Of a DNA stretch of 64,000 nt, positions 63,502-64,000 are shown in pieces. This DNA comes from Aphis gossypii. Taxonomy: Eukaryota > Arthropoda > Insecta > Hemiptera > Aphididae. The number at the start of each line of letters is the position of its first letter. The stretch's first letter is position 1. Location: positions 82,127,260 to 82,191,259 of the forward strand of contig NC_065530.1 in the NCBI RefSeq assembly GCF_020184175.1, in the 5' to 3' direction. Under the pieces are notes generated by a model that saw only the letters and a program-made list of their open reading frames with translations, was not told where the DNA came from and searched no databases. Made by a program: the position numbers and the translations under genes.

Positions 63502-64000
63502 ATGTCGACGTATTTAAAGATCGCAATTTATTTTATCCTTTTTGGAGAACTTGTCATAAATGTTATGTCTGTAAGTACATTTTATTTTTTATTACGTATA
63601 CTTAGTATTTTTTAAAATATATAGTAAATTATATTTGCTACATAAAGAAAAAAACAAATTTTGAGATGATATAATTAACTAATCATTTTGACTGATTATT
63701 ACAAATTATTTTATAATAGTAAATATATTTTATTAAAGTTAGTTCAATTTTAAAGATTTGAATAATAGTGTTAATTATCAGGTAAATCTACAAATGATTC
63801 TTTTGGTCCACAGCTTATGCGTATACTGAATTGTATTATAATTTTTAGTTCAATCCAATGTTTACATACACTATACGATTTAAAAAAATCTATTCAAAAC
63901 CTAACATAACTATTCATCATTATTCGATCGATCAATACAAAGATGCACAGTTTATAAATGGAAAAATTTCAATCAATTCGAAAGAATTGATCAATAATGT
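63502..64000 (+). CDS. Copy F: secreted DUF1091/ML-like protein, partial (runs off the window)
   Basis: Exon 1 (63502-63570, 23 codons, signal peptide with IAIYFILFGELVINVMS) and exon 2 (63849-63998, 50 codons) are intact. The last two bases of the window are the GT donor of intron 2, so exons 3 and 4 lie beyond it. Exon 2 reads NPMFTYTIRFKK, a sequon NIT and YSIDQYKD. From codon 17 of exon 2 onwards it differs from copy B at only two bases, while the first 16 codons differ at seven residues, and its flank and intron 1 match C and E, not B. This mosaic points to gene conversion. Confidence 0.8.

Noticed and set aside
1..64000. CRISPR arrays, bacterial operons, ribosome-binding sites or prophage.
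   Set aside because: The window is clearly eukaryotic with introns and animal-type transposons; no regularly spaced direct repeats were seen.

Overview
This is eukaryotic, insect-type genomic DNA, most likely from an aphid. It is strongly AT-rich, full of (TA)n and (TTA)n microsatellites, has GT-AG introns, small terminal-inverted-repeat DNA transposons, decayed LINE and MULE pieces, and a tandem family of small secreted proteins. The aphid assignment is inferred from overall texture and familiar-looking repeats; no marker gene proves it.

Layout. (1) About 1-41,400 is a gene desert: no convincing multi-exon gene, alternating very AT-rich stretches with CpG-rich islands, plus two hAT-type miniature elements with clear 8-bp target duplications (769-1245, 5995-6268), one pogo/mariner-like element (37,848-38,003) and eroded LINE tails (about 36,510-36,715; possibly 40,905-41,250). 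One possible isolated first exon encoding a signal peptide lies at 30,303-30,364 (+). (2) 41,435-44,219 (-) is a four-exon gene whose splice sites and phases join into a 434-residue protein that I do not recognise. (3) 47,521-64,000 (+) is a tandem array of six units of a secreted protein family of about 190 residues. Complete copies have four exons of 69, 147-150, 162 and 189-192 nt, all introns in phase 0, with a signal peptide, four ordered cysteines and conserved N-glycosylation sequons. I call the units A (47,521-50,546, intact), B (52,709-54,804, intact), C (57,129-57,784, decayed), D (58,546-59,961, intact but missing one cysteine), E (about 61,190-62,750, relic) and F (63,502-64,000, cut by the window end).

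The array is the most interesting part. The protein pattern resembles the insect DUF1091/ML (MD-2-related lipid-recognition-like) secreted proteins, by motif only. Between B and D the first intron and the signal-peptide exon are nearly identical (about 5% and 3% different), yet exon 2 differs at 22 of 150 positions, and 18 of the 21 changed codons change the amino acid. That suggests diversifying selection on the mature protein. F is a mosaic: its 5' flank and intron 1 resemble C and E, while the 3' two thirds of its exon 2 is almost identical to B, as expected from gene conversion. The array grew by duplication of a two-gene module (B-C and D-E), and transposons have since inserted into several copies.
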